Below, in pieces: positions 31,322 to 40,167 of a DNA stretch of 64,000 bases. Origin of the DNA: Patiria miniata. Lineage: Eukaryota; Echinodermata; Asteroidea; Valvatida; Asterinidae. The stretch's first letter is position 1; each line of letters opens with the position of its first letter. The notes beneath the pieces are model-generated. The model searched no databases. It was not told where the DNA came from and saw only the letters and a program-made list of their open reading frames with translations. Location: contig NW_024037056.1 of assembly GCF_015706575.1 (NCBI RefSeq), forward strand, positions 9,375,176 to 9,439,175, written 5' to 3'. Position numbers and translations under genes: made by a program.

Positions 31322-31971
31322 TTTGTTTTTATTATTTACTGTTTGCACACTGCTTTGAATGAATACAAATGATAGTCTTGGTCATTTCAAACGTTTGACA
31401 TTCATAATCCGGCTCAAGTCTCCCTTTGTCCGCTATTCCGGTTCAGGTCTTCCTCTGTCCGCTATTCCATCTAGCCGGGTGGGCTGCCCCCTTTGTCCAA
31501 TACATTTTTTAGACCCATCCCTTGTCCGGTAAACCTTACATACGCCCATACGCTCTTTTATTATGCTAACATCATCCATCCATATGCTAATTAGTTTCAT
31601 TGATATGCTAATGAGTCCATTGTCTTTGTGCATTATGCATAAAATTATTTTGTCTTGTCCGATGAAGACCCAACACACTACTGCGGTATTGGATTCGATC
31701 TTTTAAACGCGGGCAACCGTTACGTTTGGGCCATCTTTAACTTTCATTTATATTTTACGGTTAGAAAGATCCTGTACGACTTTGCCGCTCCTTTACCGGG
31801 AGATGACGCATTTTACGCTCTAGACAACAGTTATAATCACAGAGCATTTACCGATACCTGTTTGTTGTTTGGCATAGATCAAAACAAGTCTTTTAAACAG
31901 ACGAGAGACACAAAATCTAACGGTTTGGGTACCTCGTATATAGCTTTAATAAGGGCAAGTTTGTGGCGGTT
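31118..31971. repeat. Right arm of 854-bp inverted duplication
   Basis: Inverse of 27283-28136 with no length difference. Both ORFs it contains continue beyond its ends (the capsid ORF past 31971, the Death-domain ORF past 31118), so this arm is in the original context. Confidence 0.93.
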
Positions 31972-32706
31972 GGTGAATACGATAGAGCTTTACCCAACAA
32001 ACCCAAAGTTCTTTACGGCGGCTACCACGGTTTAGATAGTCCTAAAAAGAGTGGAAGCAGTTACGTTCCTTGGACGGTTATTTACATCGAACAAAACGAA
32101 TCGGTACAAAAGGCTTGGTTAGATTTTATACCCGACACGAGTTCGTTTACCCCCGCGGGAATCATAAAGATCAACGAATCGATCAGATCTTACGTGTACG
32201 CTTTACTCGGTGCGCAGGCTCAAACAAAAACGAGCGTATTATCACCGGGCACCGGATTAGACGCTCAGAGACAATTTAACGTCATCGTTGAAGATATCAT
32301 CAATGCAGTAGACGACATGGAAACGAGTATCAATCAATTTCAAGACTCTTTGCAGTATGCCAGAACGCCTTTAAATTTTGTAGTGAAACCGGGGTTGTAT
32401 TTAATTCCATCGGATATGAACTTGAGGGTTGGAACGCACGACGGCTTATAACAACAATCTTCAAATCGCTACCCAGATTATGAAAACTGGTTTGGTGCCA
32501 GATTTAAACTCACAACCTCAACCGGACGACTCTTTTGATGACACCGATGACGTCGCGCCACCTACACCCTCACCAGCACCAGCACCCCCAGAGCCTATGA
32601 CGAACGATATTATATCACCTACACCAGCACCTACACCCCCAGAGCCTATGACGAACGATATAGTATCACCTACACCCTCACCAACACCAGCACCAACACC
32701 AACAGT
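31655..32706 (+). pseudogene. Probable Polinton minor capsid (penton-like) gene, frameshifted
   Basis: Three overlapping frames read as one protein. 31655-31950 (HYCGIGFDLLNAGNRYVWA, FNFHLYFTVRKILYDF) is followed by a shift near 31950, then 31952-32420 (GKFVAVGEYDRALPNKP, LSPGTGLDAQRQFN), a second shift near 32425, and 32430-32706 with a Pro-rich tail of PTPAP and PEPMTND repeats. The frame has no ATG at the 5' end, so the N-terminus is missing or elsewhere. Position, length and company beside capsid and ATPase genes suggest the minor capsid protein, but I cannot confirm the fold. The 3' end runs into the truncated ATPase gene on the other strand. Confidence 0.5.
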
Positions 32707-32919
32707 CATCTTGTACAATTCCGGATCGCAGAGATATACCTCGGGATCTGCGTGAATCCACTTTCTTTCGATATACGTTTTGTTTTTAAATATGGTAGGA
32801 CAAATGATGACTATCACTTCAAATACGTTTTTGTAGTTTGACTCTAACAGATCTAAAATCCATTTTGTTTTACCCGAATTTGTTTTGCCGACGATTAAAG
32901 CGCATTGCGGTTGTGTCAT
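32707..32919 (-). pseudogene. A32-like DNA-packaging ATPase, 3'-truncated
   Basis: The first 71 residues match a packaging ATPase. There is a Walker A P-loop (LIVGKTNSGKTKWILDLL) preceded by a beta strand, then a strand-rich stretch (VFEVIVIICPT). The Walker B and sensor regions are missing. After ELYKM the frame continues only as the antisense of the Pro-rich tail of the gene on the plus strand (repeated GVGAGVG), down to 32518. A deletion thus joined two convergent genes. A32/FtsK-HerA ATPases power genome packaging in Polinton-like viruses. It starts one base beyond the capsid stop, as in a transcription unit. Confidence 0.75.
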
Positions 32920-32920
32920 T

Positions 32921-34165
32921 TTAACTTAACAGAGATTTAAAATTCCCGTCTTCCAAGTTCAATTGAGCATCCATGTTTAAAAATACGTACATCGTGAGGT
33001 CACCTTGACTTTCGGCTTCTCTGTTAAATTGAATGTTGATGCCTCCTCCGTCTCCGAGTTTCCTACCGGATCCGTGAGCGGAATTGTCTTCGTTACTTCT
33101 TAAATCGAGCCACAGACCGTACTTGTTTTTTAGGTAGTCTCCGAGGTCAAGGCCCGTCAAATTCAAGTCTTTGGATACTCCGCGCCCGCTTTCGGTTTCG
33201 CTGTCTCCAAAGAACTTGATAATTTCATTCCAGTGTTGATACTGAAACATGCCTTGACTGTAGAGTTGATTGGGTTTACCTTCTACAGTCACCGATGTTT
33301 TGGTTAGTTTTGGATTATAAAATCGCTGCGGGCTTTTCTCATTGGGATCTTTAAACAAAAACAAAATACCCTTGAGACTTCTGATGGGTTGATTGACGCT
33401 GACGTTCCAAAGCGTGTCCGATTTGTTGACGGATCTAACTTCTAGCGAGTGGATTTTATCAAACAAATATTGCATTAACCCCTTGTGTTTATTCCTGATG
33501 GTGATAGCTAGGTCTCTGTTGGTCACCACTTCGTATTCGAGAGACAAGTATGAGACAGTGTACATCGCCGCCGTATCTGAACTGTTGACTACTTTATCGT
33601 GATCGTTAAACTTTATCTCGTACGTCAGAGGTTGTTTTAAACCGCTGGGGTAAAAAGGGTGATGCGAAGTCAGTATGTCAATGTCAAGGGGAATACAATA
33701 TCTGTTACCATAGACATCCGCGATAGCCTGATCTTTACCATTGTTGGCGCCCGCGTTAGCATCATTTGCCCCAGTTCTTAGTTTAGACACGTTTTCTTTT
33801 TCTATGCCCGAGTACGCCATGTTTCGACTTGTCGAGCTGTTGATCCAATAGTCTTTAAAGTTGTGATACACGTCGGCGTTACGATAACTTATAATTTCGT
33901 GACCTTGAAGCCTGACGCTGATTTCGCTGACAAAATTTCTGGCTAAATTGCTAAAAATGGTTCTTTTGTTGTCACCTCCACCTTCGAGTTCTAAATTAAA
34001 AGCTAGTTTACAAGTGCCGGGTACGATCACGTCGTCTACACCTAATTGAGGAAACTTGACCCTCAGCGTTTGCCCCGCCGATATACTACTGGGATTGTGG
34101 GTAATGACCACCTCTTTTCTCTCACCCTTGATAGATCTGGGTATTGATCTTTTTTCCATACGCAT
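32921..34165 (-). CDS. Probable Polinton major capsid protein
   Basis: 414 residues, intact. It opens with a basic leader (MRMEKRSIPRSIKGERKEV), then long alternating beta strands (QTLRVKFPQLGVDDVIVPG, CKLAFNLELEGG) with few helices, and ends in beta strands (GDLTMYVFLNMDAQLNLEDG). This is the pattern of a jelly-roll capsid protein. It lies between the ATPase and the small membrane protein on the same strand, as expected for the structural cluster. At 414 residues it is shorter than many hexon-like Polinton capsids. The call rests on context and strand pattern; a structural comparison is needed to confirm a double jelly roll. Confidence 0.6.
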   Translation of the reverse strand: MRMEKRSIPRSIKGERKEVVITHNPSSISAGQTLRVKFPQLGVDDVIVPGTCKLAFNLELEGGGDNKRTIFSNLARNFVSEISVRLQGHEIISYRNADVYHNFKDYWINSSTSRNMAYSGIEKENVSKLRTGANDANAGANNGKDQAIADVYGNRYCIPLDIDILTSHHPFYPSGLKQPLTYEIKFNDHDKVVNSSDTAAMYTVSYLSLEYEVVTNRDLAITIRNKHKGLMQYLFDKIHSLEVRSVNKSDTLWNVSVNQPIRSLKGILFLFKDPNEKSPQRFYNPKLTKTSVTVEGKPNQLYSQGMFQYQHWNEIIKFFGDSETESGRGVSKDLNLTGLDLGDYLKNKYGLWLDLRSNEDNSAHGSGRKLGDGGGINIQFNREAESQGDLTMYVFLNMDAQLNLEDGNFKSLLS

Positions 34166-34192
34166 TCATTTTATTTACACAAGTTATAAAAT

Positions 34193-34615
34193 TTAAAGAT
34201 ATCTGTAAGCCAAGAAGCCCACCAATAGCGTTCCTCCCGCGATAAACACCAGTTCTTTTTCTATTTGTTGGTCGCTAGGCTCGTAAAAATCTTCGAGTTT
34301 GGGTTCGCGTTGCAGTCCTACGGGTAGTTCGGTAGATTGTCCACTCACCTCGTTGTAGTAACGCAACGCTCGGTCTACGTCGGAAAATGTCTCTTTAGAA
34401 ACATTTTGTTTTCTGATACGTTCGTTTAGAAAATCTAGATACTCCGCCCGTTCTCGTTGCCACTTATCTTTGGCGGCAGAGAGTTGTTCTATCGCTAAAT
34501 CGTGTCTCTTACGCTCCTCGTCGCTCTGTTTTAGATTTGAAAATAAAAAGTTTGACCCAGTAAAAGCTAAGGCGTTGACGATCGCGCCTCCTAACATCAT
34601 AGCAAAGCCAGACAT
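34193..34615 (-). CDS. Small Polinton membrane protein with two hydrophobic ends
   Basis: 140 residues from ATG at 34615; an upstream in-frame TTG would add 11. The N-terminal hydrophobic segment is MSGFAMMLGGAIVNALAF. A charged helical middle follows (EERKRHDLAIEQLSAAKDKW), then a C-terminal membrane segment (LVFIAGGTLLVGFLAYRYL). The same arrangement is found in proteins beside capsid genes of related elements in other invertebrates. Possible roles are minor virion or membrane-associated protein. It is intact and lies just upstream of the capsid gene on the same strand. Confidence 0.65.
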   Translation of the reverse strand: MSGFAMMLGGAIVNALAFTGSNFLFSNLKQSDEERKRHDLAIEQLSAAKDKWQRERAEYLDFLNERIRKQNVSKETFSDVDRALRYYNEVSGQSTELPVGLQREPKLEDFYEPSDQQIEKELVFIAGGTLLVGFLAYRYL

Positions 34616-34719
34616 ATTATTATAAGCGTCTTTTATAAAATTATGCAAACATTATGTAAACTGTATTATAGCCCAAGCGGTTATTGGATAGGTGAAAGCG
34701 CCGTCGATCATATGTACCC

Positions 34720-35444
34720 AGGCCTACGAGTACTTCGCAAGAGTTTAAAACACCAAACGACTTTCACCAAATGGAAGTGCTATACCTACCCTGGGATAAA
34801 GTAAAACGCAAGACTTATAAATACGCTTTGACGGTTGTCGACGTTGCAAGATGCTATCGTCAAGATTTACGCGAGGTGCTTTTAAAAAATGGATGACCTC
34901 AAAAAACGTCGAGATTATCGTAGGCGAACCCGGAAACCACCGATCGCAGGGTATCGTAGAAAGATTTAATCGAACGCTAGCCGAGAGACTGTTTGGTCAT
35001 CAGTACGCTCAAGAAATGTTAAGTCCCGAGAGTAGAAACACGCAATGGGTCGAGCGATTACCCAGCGTGATCAAGGCTATAAATGACGAAACGACAAGAT
35101 TAATAGCTAAAACGCCGTCAGAGGCAGTTAAACTAGAACAGGTCCGGCAATCGCCGGCTAACCCCGTTAAAACAAAAGAGCAACAATTACCGCAAGACGC
35201 AATGGTTAGATATTTATATTACCCGGGCGAGCAAGAGGGTGGAACCTCGAGAAGAGCCACGGATCCCATTTGGAGCGTAGACATCTTCAACGTTGACAAA
35301 AGAACGAGTCAATTTAAAATGATTAACGGTGAAAAAGTCATGACAGGTCCTACTCTTTATAACCTGCAAGACGGCCCAAAAAGGAGTTTTGTGAGACAAG
35401 AGCTTCAAGTCGTACCCGAGGATACGCAATTACCGCCTAATTAA
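34720..35444 (+). pseudogene. Polinton integrase (rve/DDE type), deleted and frameshifted
   Basis: The first piece (about 34745-34885) carries the start of the catalytic core (FHQMEVLYLPWDKVKRKTYK then YALTVVDVA, with the first Asp region) and ends in a stop. A second piece in another frame (34863-35444) resumes with FKKWMTSKNVEIIVGEPGNH and QGIVERFNRTLAERLFGHQY, which holds the last acidic residue of the DDE triad. It continues into the usual C-terminal beta-barrel region (VRYLYYPGEQEGG, DPIWSVDIFNV, GPKRSFVRQELQVVP). The segment bearing the middle Asp is missing. The N-terminal zinc-binding domain is not seen. It runs opposite to the polymerase. Confidence 0.85.
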
Positions 35445-35452
35445 TATCTATA

Positions 35453-38400
35453 TTACGGTGACCATAAGCGAGCGTGTGTATTCCATCCGGTAAAATGTAC
35501 CTCTTGGTATCCAACAGACTCAACGACAATTTATCTAGCGATATGGTGTAAAGGATGTGTTTTTTCCGATCTAATTTGAGTCATCGTTTCTGTTTTAGAT
35601 TTATTTTTAAAGATGCAGTCGTAGTAGTGCCGGTGTTTTAATTTTTTGTCAGTGACCGATTTTGTGACCCCCCTTGGCTTTTTTAAGAGTGATGTTGTTG
35701 TCATCTGCTAAAATCGAGTACATCTTAGGTCTTACGCAAACGGCTTCCTGAATGACCTTACCTCCAAATTCGTCTTTAAATTTACCGATCACTTTCTTAT
35801 TAGTTGAGTCGTATAACTCGTGATCCACATTGTAATTCGAAAAGTCGTAGTGTTGCCCGTGTGTTCGCATGTCTTTGTATACGTCGTCAGTGTAAACGAC
35901 AATCAACAGACTGTCTGTATCCGTATACATCAACCTGATTTGATCTCCGTACTTGTCTTTTAATCGGTTGTAATAAAAATCGTACATCAGCGTCTTTGAG
36001 AGATCTAAGATACTCACTCCGCAGTAAATGGGTTTGTTTAACACGGTTTTAGTCTTGTACTTTTCGACAAACGACAGGTCACATTCTGGAAAGGGTGTTG
36101 TTGTTTTATAGCTCGGTTTTTTAATGATTTTTTTGTATTTTTCTTGATCGCTCTCGTTATTGTCTCTCAGTAGGTAACCGTCTATTCGATTTCTAACGTT
36201 TTTCATCGTCTTACCAAACACGCTGTTATTCATCAGTTTAAAAAAGTCTTTCTCAAAATCAGAGGTTGCTTTTGTTCGGAGTTGCGTGTTTTTATCGATG
36301 TAAGATTTCATCCAAGGCGCTTGAGTAAATTTTAACACGCGATGTACCTTTTTAAGTTTCAAACCTAGATCGAGGTATAACTGCAACGTGACGTAGTGCA
36401 ACACGTATTTTTGTTTTGGATTAAGCGTACACGTTAATTTTTCTACGTCGCTATTAGGTTCGGTATCCAATAACTCATTTTGATAATCAGACATCCAAGC
36501 TTTGGGTACGACAATATTTTCGGGTGCTAGGGGATAATCGTTATGCTTGACGTGTAGATCGTGCGGGTAATCGAGGTCTACTTCAAAAAAGTAGCCGGTG
36601 TTAGACGTTTTCTTAAGCGTTAATATCCTTTCTTCGGTAAACGGTTTCGAGGGTGTCCATTTAAAATCGCTGTACGGTAGATATTGACTCATCCAGATAA
36701 GCGATATAACTCGAGGGCTTGTTTGAATCGTAGTCATCGAGATATTGATTATTGGCTTTGTGATGTCTCATTCCACCCACGCTAGATATGCCTCCTCGTT
36801 TTGCTTTTTCAAAAAATAAGTGTTTGTCTAACCAGTAGTTTTCTATGCACATTCTTCTAAAGTTTTCAAATACGCCTGCAAGTAATAACGTATCGGTGGT
36901 CACGTACAAGTCGTGATATTCTCCTAGATTTTGTATATTAAACTCGTTCCACACGCGTTGAGCTCTGTCGTAGTCTTGTTGTGATATATGTTCGTCTTTT
37001 AGTCTGCTGTAAAACTTGTCGAAGGGTGGTAGGCTGGTCTCTTGAAACTTATCAAACGAGTTCATATATTCGTAGGGATAAGTTCCTTTATGTAATAGCA
37101 AGTCAGGATGTTTAAAATGCTTTTTGAGTAGCTGAAACGACTCTTTTGGACAAACTTTCACTAATTTATCCAACGATGATGCCATAAAACTAAACGAGTC
37201 TAAAAATCGAAGATTTCCTATCGAAAACGAAATATACTTTTCTGAATTTTTAGCGATCACTTGTATTTCTGTTTGGCTATCGTATTCTGTCATTCCCTGC
37301 ATGATCAAGTGAGCGTCGTAATTTTGTAAATTGTGAAAAAAGACCGGTTTCGGTGTACAACCGGGTTTAATTTGTATTTTGAGGTTACAATAAGCGTGTG
37401 CGGCACCCCTATATTTACCAGTGACGTGACAGTGATCTCTCACCTTTCTAAATTTATTAATCTTCTTTTTACATTCAAGACATTTAGACTCGATAAATCC
37501 CTTACTATTTTTGTACTGATATTCTTTCATTTGTTTTATCGTCTTGGGTTCTCTGGGTTTCTGGCACTGACAGTTGCTCAAGTAATTGGGATAAATTGGT
37601 TTCTCGCAAATCCAACACGCGTTTGTTTTATCATGATGTTCTTTAGCTCGCTCGTTAAATTTCATGGGTTGGGTTTTTTCAAATAGACAATTTATGTCGC
37701 TTTGTATTTTTAACATTTTATTTACAAACTTTGATGCAGCATCTTTACCTCTATAAGTCTCTTGATCCACATTTTTACCGTCGCATCGGACGACAACTAG
37801 CGAATAACCGCTTGCTTTGTGAACGTTAATCTTTTTTGTGTTTGTCTCTTTGTCTGAGTGAGTAGGTTTAGATGTTAGTGTTTGTGTGGGTGTTGTTGTT
37901 GTTGTTTGTAGTATGGATTCAAAGTCAGCATAAATGACAAATGGTGCTTTTTGTTTGTTCCTATAGTTTTTAAATTCTAATATCGGTACGTCTCTTTCAC
38001 CTGGTTGCCCGTCTATGTATTTTGGTTTACCTGTCGGAAATACAATCTTTGATGGATGTGCATCTATACCATTACAATCGGCGATATGTCTGTCTATTTT
38101 TTTTTATTGGTAAAATGACATAGACATCTTCGACAAAAATATTTCTTACATTTATGTTTCGTAACGTCGTACATCAACCTTGTAAAATATTGTATCCAAC
38201 AATAGTGATGCTTGTCACCTTTAGAAATCAAAAGCAGATCAATCTCTTTTGCCTTGTAGTTTTTAGACACGTATAATGGATATATCTCACCCTCATAACC
38301 GTATACGTTTATCGATAAATTATTTTGTCTTTCTATCTTGGGTATCTGATCGACCGGTGTCGGAAAGTCAACGCCTTTAAATTTGAGTCCGTCGTCTTTA

Positions 38401-38839
38401 CTGTATACAACGGGTTCTTCTTTATGGATTTTATATTTGGGATCGTTTTTTATGTTATTTTTTTTACTCTATCCGTATACAACCCAAGAGCAGCTCTCAA
38501 ACACCATCTCAAACACTCGTCGTCTTTGTTTTTGATGTTTATCATCGCCTTTTTAATTTTAAGATGTTCGGGTAGGTTTATGTAAGAACTTCCCCTCACG
38601 GGGTTAAACCTGTTGATGTTGATATACAACGCCATTATCTTTTTTAAAACCCAACCCGATCCTTGATTCGTATACCTTTCATCCCTTTTAAATAGCTGGT
38701 CTATGTCTTCTTTTAAAACCTGTTTTATTTGACTTTGATTTAAAACGGCTTTCGGCTTGCTATAATGAATAGCTTCGATTGTTTCGATGATATCGTTTGG
38801 TTTGGTTTTTTCGTATTTTATTTTGATTGTGAGCTCCAT
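35453..38839 (-). pseudogene. Protein-primed DNA polymerase B (Polinton POLB), frameshifted
   Basis: About 1,060 codons in at least five frame segments. The N-terminal part (38450-38839) has GSGWVLKKI and RGSSYINLP. Next comes a zinc-ribbon-like stretch (KHKCKKYFCRRCLCH, ~38130-38150) and an exonuclease motif I (APFVIYADFESI, ~37925-37960). Palm motifs are B (FFKLMNNSVFGKTM, ~36230) and C (LMYTDTDSLL, ~35915). Frames change at A runs near 38460 and 38100, at the 36661-36737 overlap, and at a G run near 35676; an in-frame TAA lies near 35530. At the overlap the YLD start of palm motif A survives, but the following catalytic segment is deleted. Polinton polymerases copy the element from a protein primer. 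This one cannot work. Confidence 0.92.
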
Positions 38840-38849
38840 TTTTTAAACC

Positions 38850-39316
38850 TCTCAGCTTTCTCAATTCTGACTTGATTTTATTTACAATTTGATCTTTGTG
38901 CGTATCAAAAAACTTGACTAAATCGTCGTTAAAAAGTCTAGGAATCAGTTCCCAGTTTCTAAAGTTGTTTCTAAATCTCCTCGTCGCTCTAAACTCAGCC
39001 TCTTGAAAATCCTCGGGTTGCCTAGAGTTTTGAATCGCCGAGATTAAATCTTTTTTTTCAAAAATCGTCCTTTATAACCCGTCGGGTTATATTCTAGATC
39101 GTAATCGTCTACAATCTGTTTGAGTTCATCTGGTCTCTTTTTCCTCAAGTTTTTAAATTGACTTTCGTATTTTTTTATCACATCGATGTAGACTTTACGA
39201 GTAAGATAAACATTTTTATTGTGCGGTATATGATATCGCTGCACGTAATCACGCAGTGTGGCTTTGTTCCATTTAGAATATCCTTTGACGGACGGTCTAA
39301 ACATATTACTCTCCAT
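38850..39316 (-). pseudogene. Polymerase-upstream ORF, likely N-terminal extension of POLB
   Basis: From ATG at 39316 (MESNMFRPSVKGYSKWNKAT) a basic, helical region resembles a SAP-like helix pair (LRDYVQRYHIP) and ends YNPTGYKGRFLKKKI. A slip at an 8-A run near 39053 continues it as a second helical stretch (NWELIPRLFNDDLVKFF) running to the polymerase segment at 38839. In related elements such a region precedes the exonuclease domain. It could be the same gene or a separate one. Confidence 0.55.
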
Positions 39317-39478
39317 TTTATTATAGAAAATATAATATTTTTTTTTCATTTTTTTTAAGAGGTCAGACTTTGGATTTATAAGCAATCAGACTCACCGACT
39401 GGTGAGAGAGATAATAGGCCCCGGTTTTGGCTTGTGGCTGAGACTGAGATATTGGGAGGGGAATCATTGGAAAGGTAG

Positions 39479-39681
39479 GCTGGTACCTGACGTCAGATTT
39501 TTTCTTAAAATTGGGATCGGGGGATTTTGATCAGAGTTTTTCTAAAAATTGGGATCGGGGGATTTTGATCAGATTTTTTTCTAAAAATTTGACGCTGGGG
39601 ATTTTTAGAAACGAGAGCGACATGTTCAGGCTTGCCACAGATTTTTCATTTAAGTCCAGCACCCCCACTATCCTTACTACT
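39479..39681. repeat. Polinton right terminal inverted repeat
   Basis: Inverse of 24486-24684. It starts GCTGGTACCTGACGTCAG, holds the TTGGGATCGGGGGATTTTGAT doublet, and ends ACTATCCTTACTACT. Confidence 0.92.
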
Positions 39682-39848
39682 GTTGCTATTGATCAAGTAG
39701 GTGCACTTGGAAACTGTACAAGTTAGTGCAGTAAACAATTTCATTGTGAAATCTACATCGGCTGATGGTCGGAGTGTATACTCCCCATATCAAAGTTCAA
39801 GCACCAGGAACGTTCCAGAACAATCGTAGATTTTCTGCACATAAGCAA
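39682..39848. mobile_element. Right terminal repeat of the TIR element split by the Polinton
   Basis: The inverse of 23397-23560: GATCAAGTAG, GCTGATGGTC, ACTCCCCATATCAAAGTTC and TAGATTTTCTGC occur in the same order reversed. Together with 24430-24485 it completes the arm. Homology stops at ATAAGCAA (39848). Confidence 0.75.
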
Positions 39849-40167
39849 TGACGGGCGCAAATCAAATTGTCCAACAGTGTGTAAGAGAGATGATGCATTT
39901 GTGAAAACCGTTCTTTCTTGTGCCGATTTTTCCGCTCAATATTGAGGCGACTAGTCTGAGTGAAGAACTGCAAAGGAGAAACCACAGACAGCGACATTTG
40001 ACTTACTTTCCCTTCCTCCAGGTAAATGTACAACAGTTTGGTAAAATATATATATTTTTTTTTTTCAAATTTGAAAAAAAAAGAGGGAATAATCATTTTT
40101 AGGTGAATTATTGTTGGATTAATACGCAAATTTATTTACTTCTTTTTTACTAGCTGTATTGCGAAAG
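39849..40167 (+). other. Leader and 5'-UTR intron of TRIM unit 4
   Basis: A probable untranslated exon ends at 40021 (CCTCCAG|GTAAATG). The intron runs to the acceptor TTTTTTACTAG at 40153, 14 bases before the ATG. A T-rich tract precedes the acceptor. Confidence 0.55.

Larger units (their letters stand above)
24486..39681. mobile_element. Polinton/Maverick (adintovirus-like) element, decayed
   Basis: A 15.2-kb element bounded by ~200-bp inverted repeats of about 97% identity. It starts AGTTTTAAGG and ends CCTTACTACT, as expected for the family's AG...CT ends. A likely 5-6 base target duplication is TCTTGC at 24480 against TGTTGC at 39681 (one mismatch). The contents match the family: protein-primed DNA polymerase B, retroviral-type integrase, an A32-like packaging ATPase, a probable major capsid protein and accessory structural genes. 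No adenain-type protease was found. Most genes carry frameshifts or deletions, so it is not active. Known family size is about 15-20 kb. Confidence 0.92.

Noticed and set aside
32429..32755. Proline-rich PTPAP ORF as a separate gene
   Set aside because: It reads as the C-terminal continuation of the frameshifted plus-strand capsid-type gene, so it is included there.
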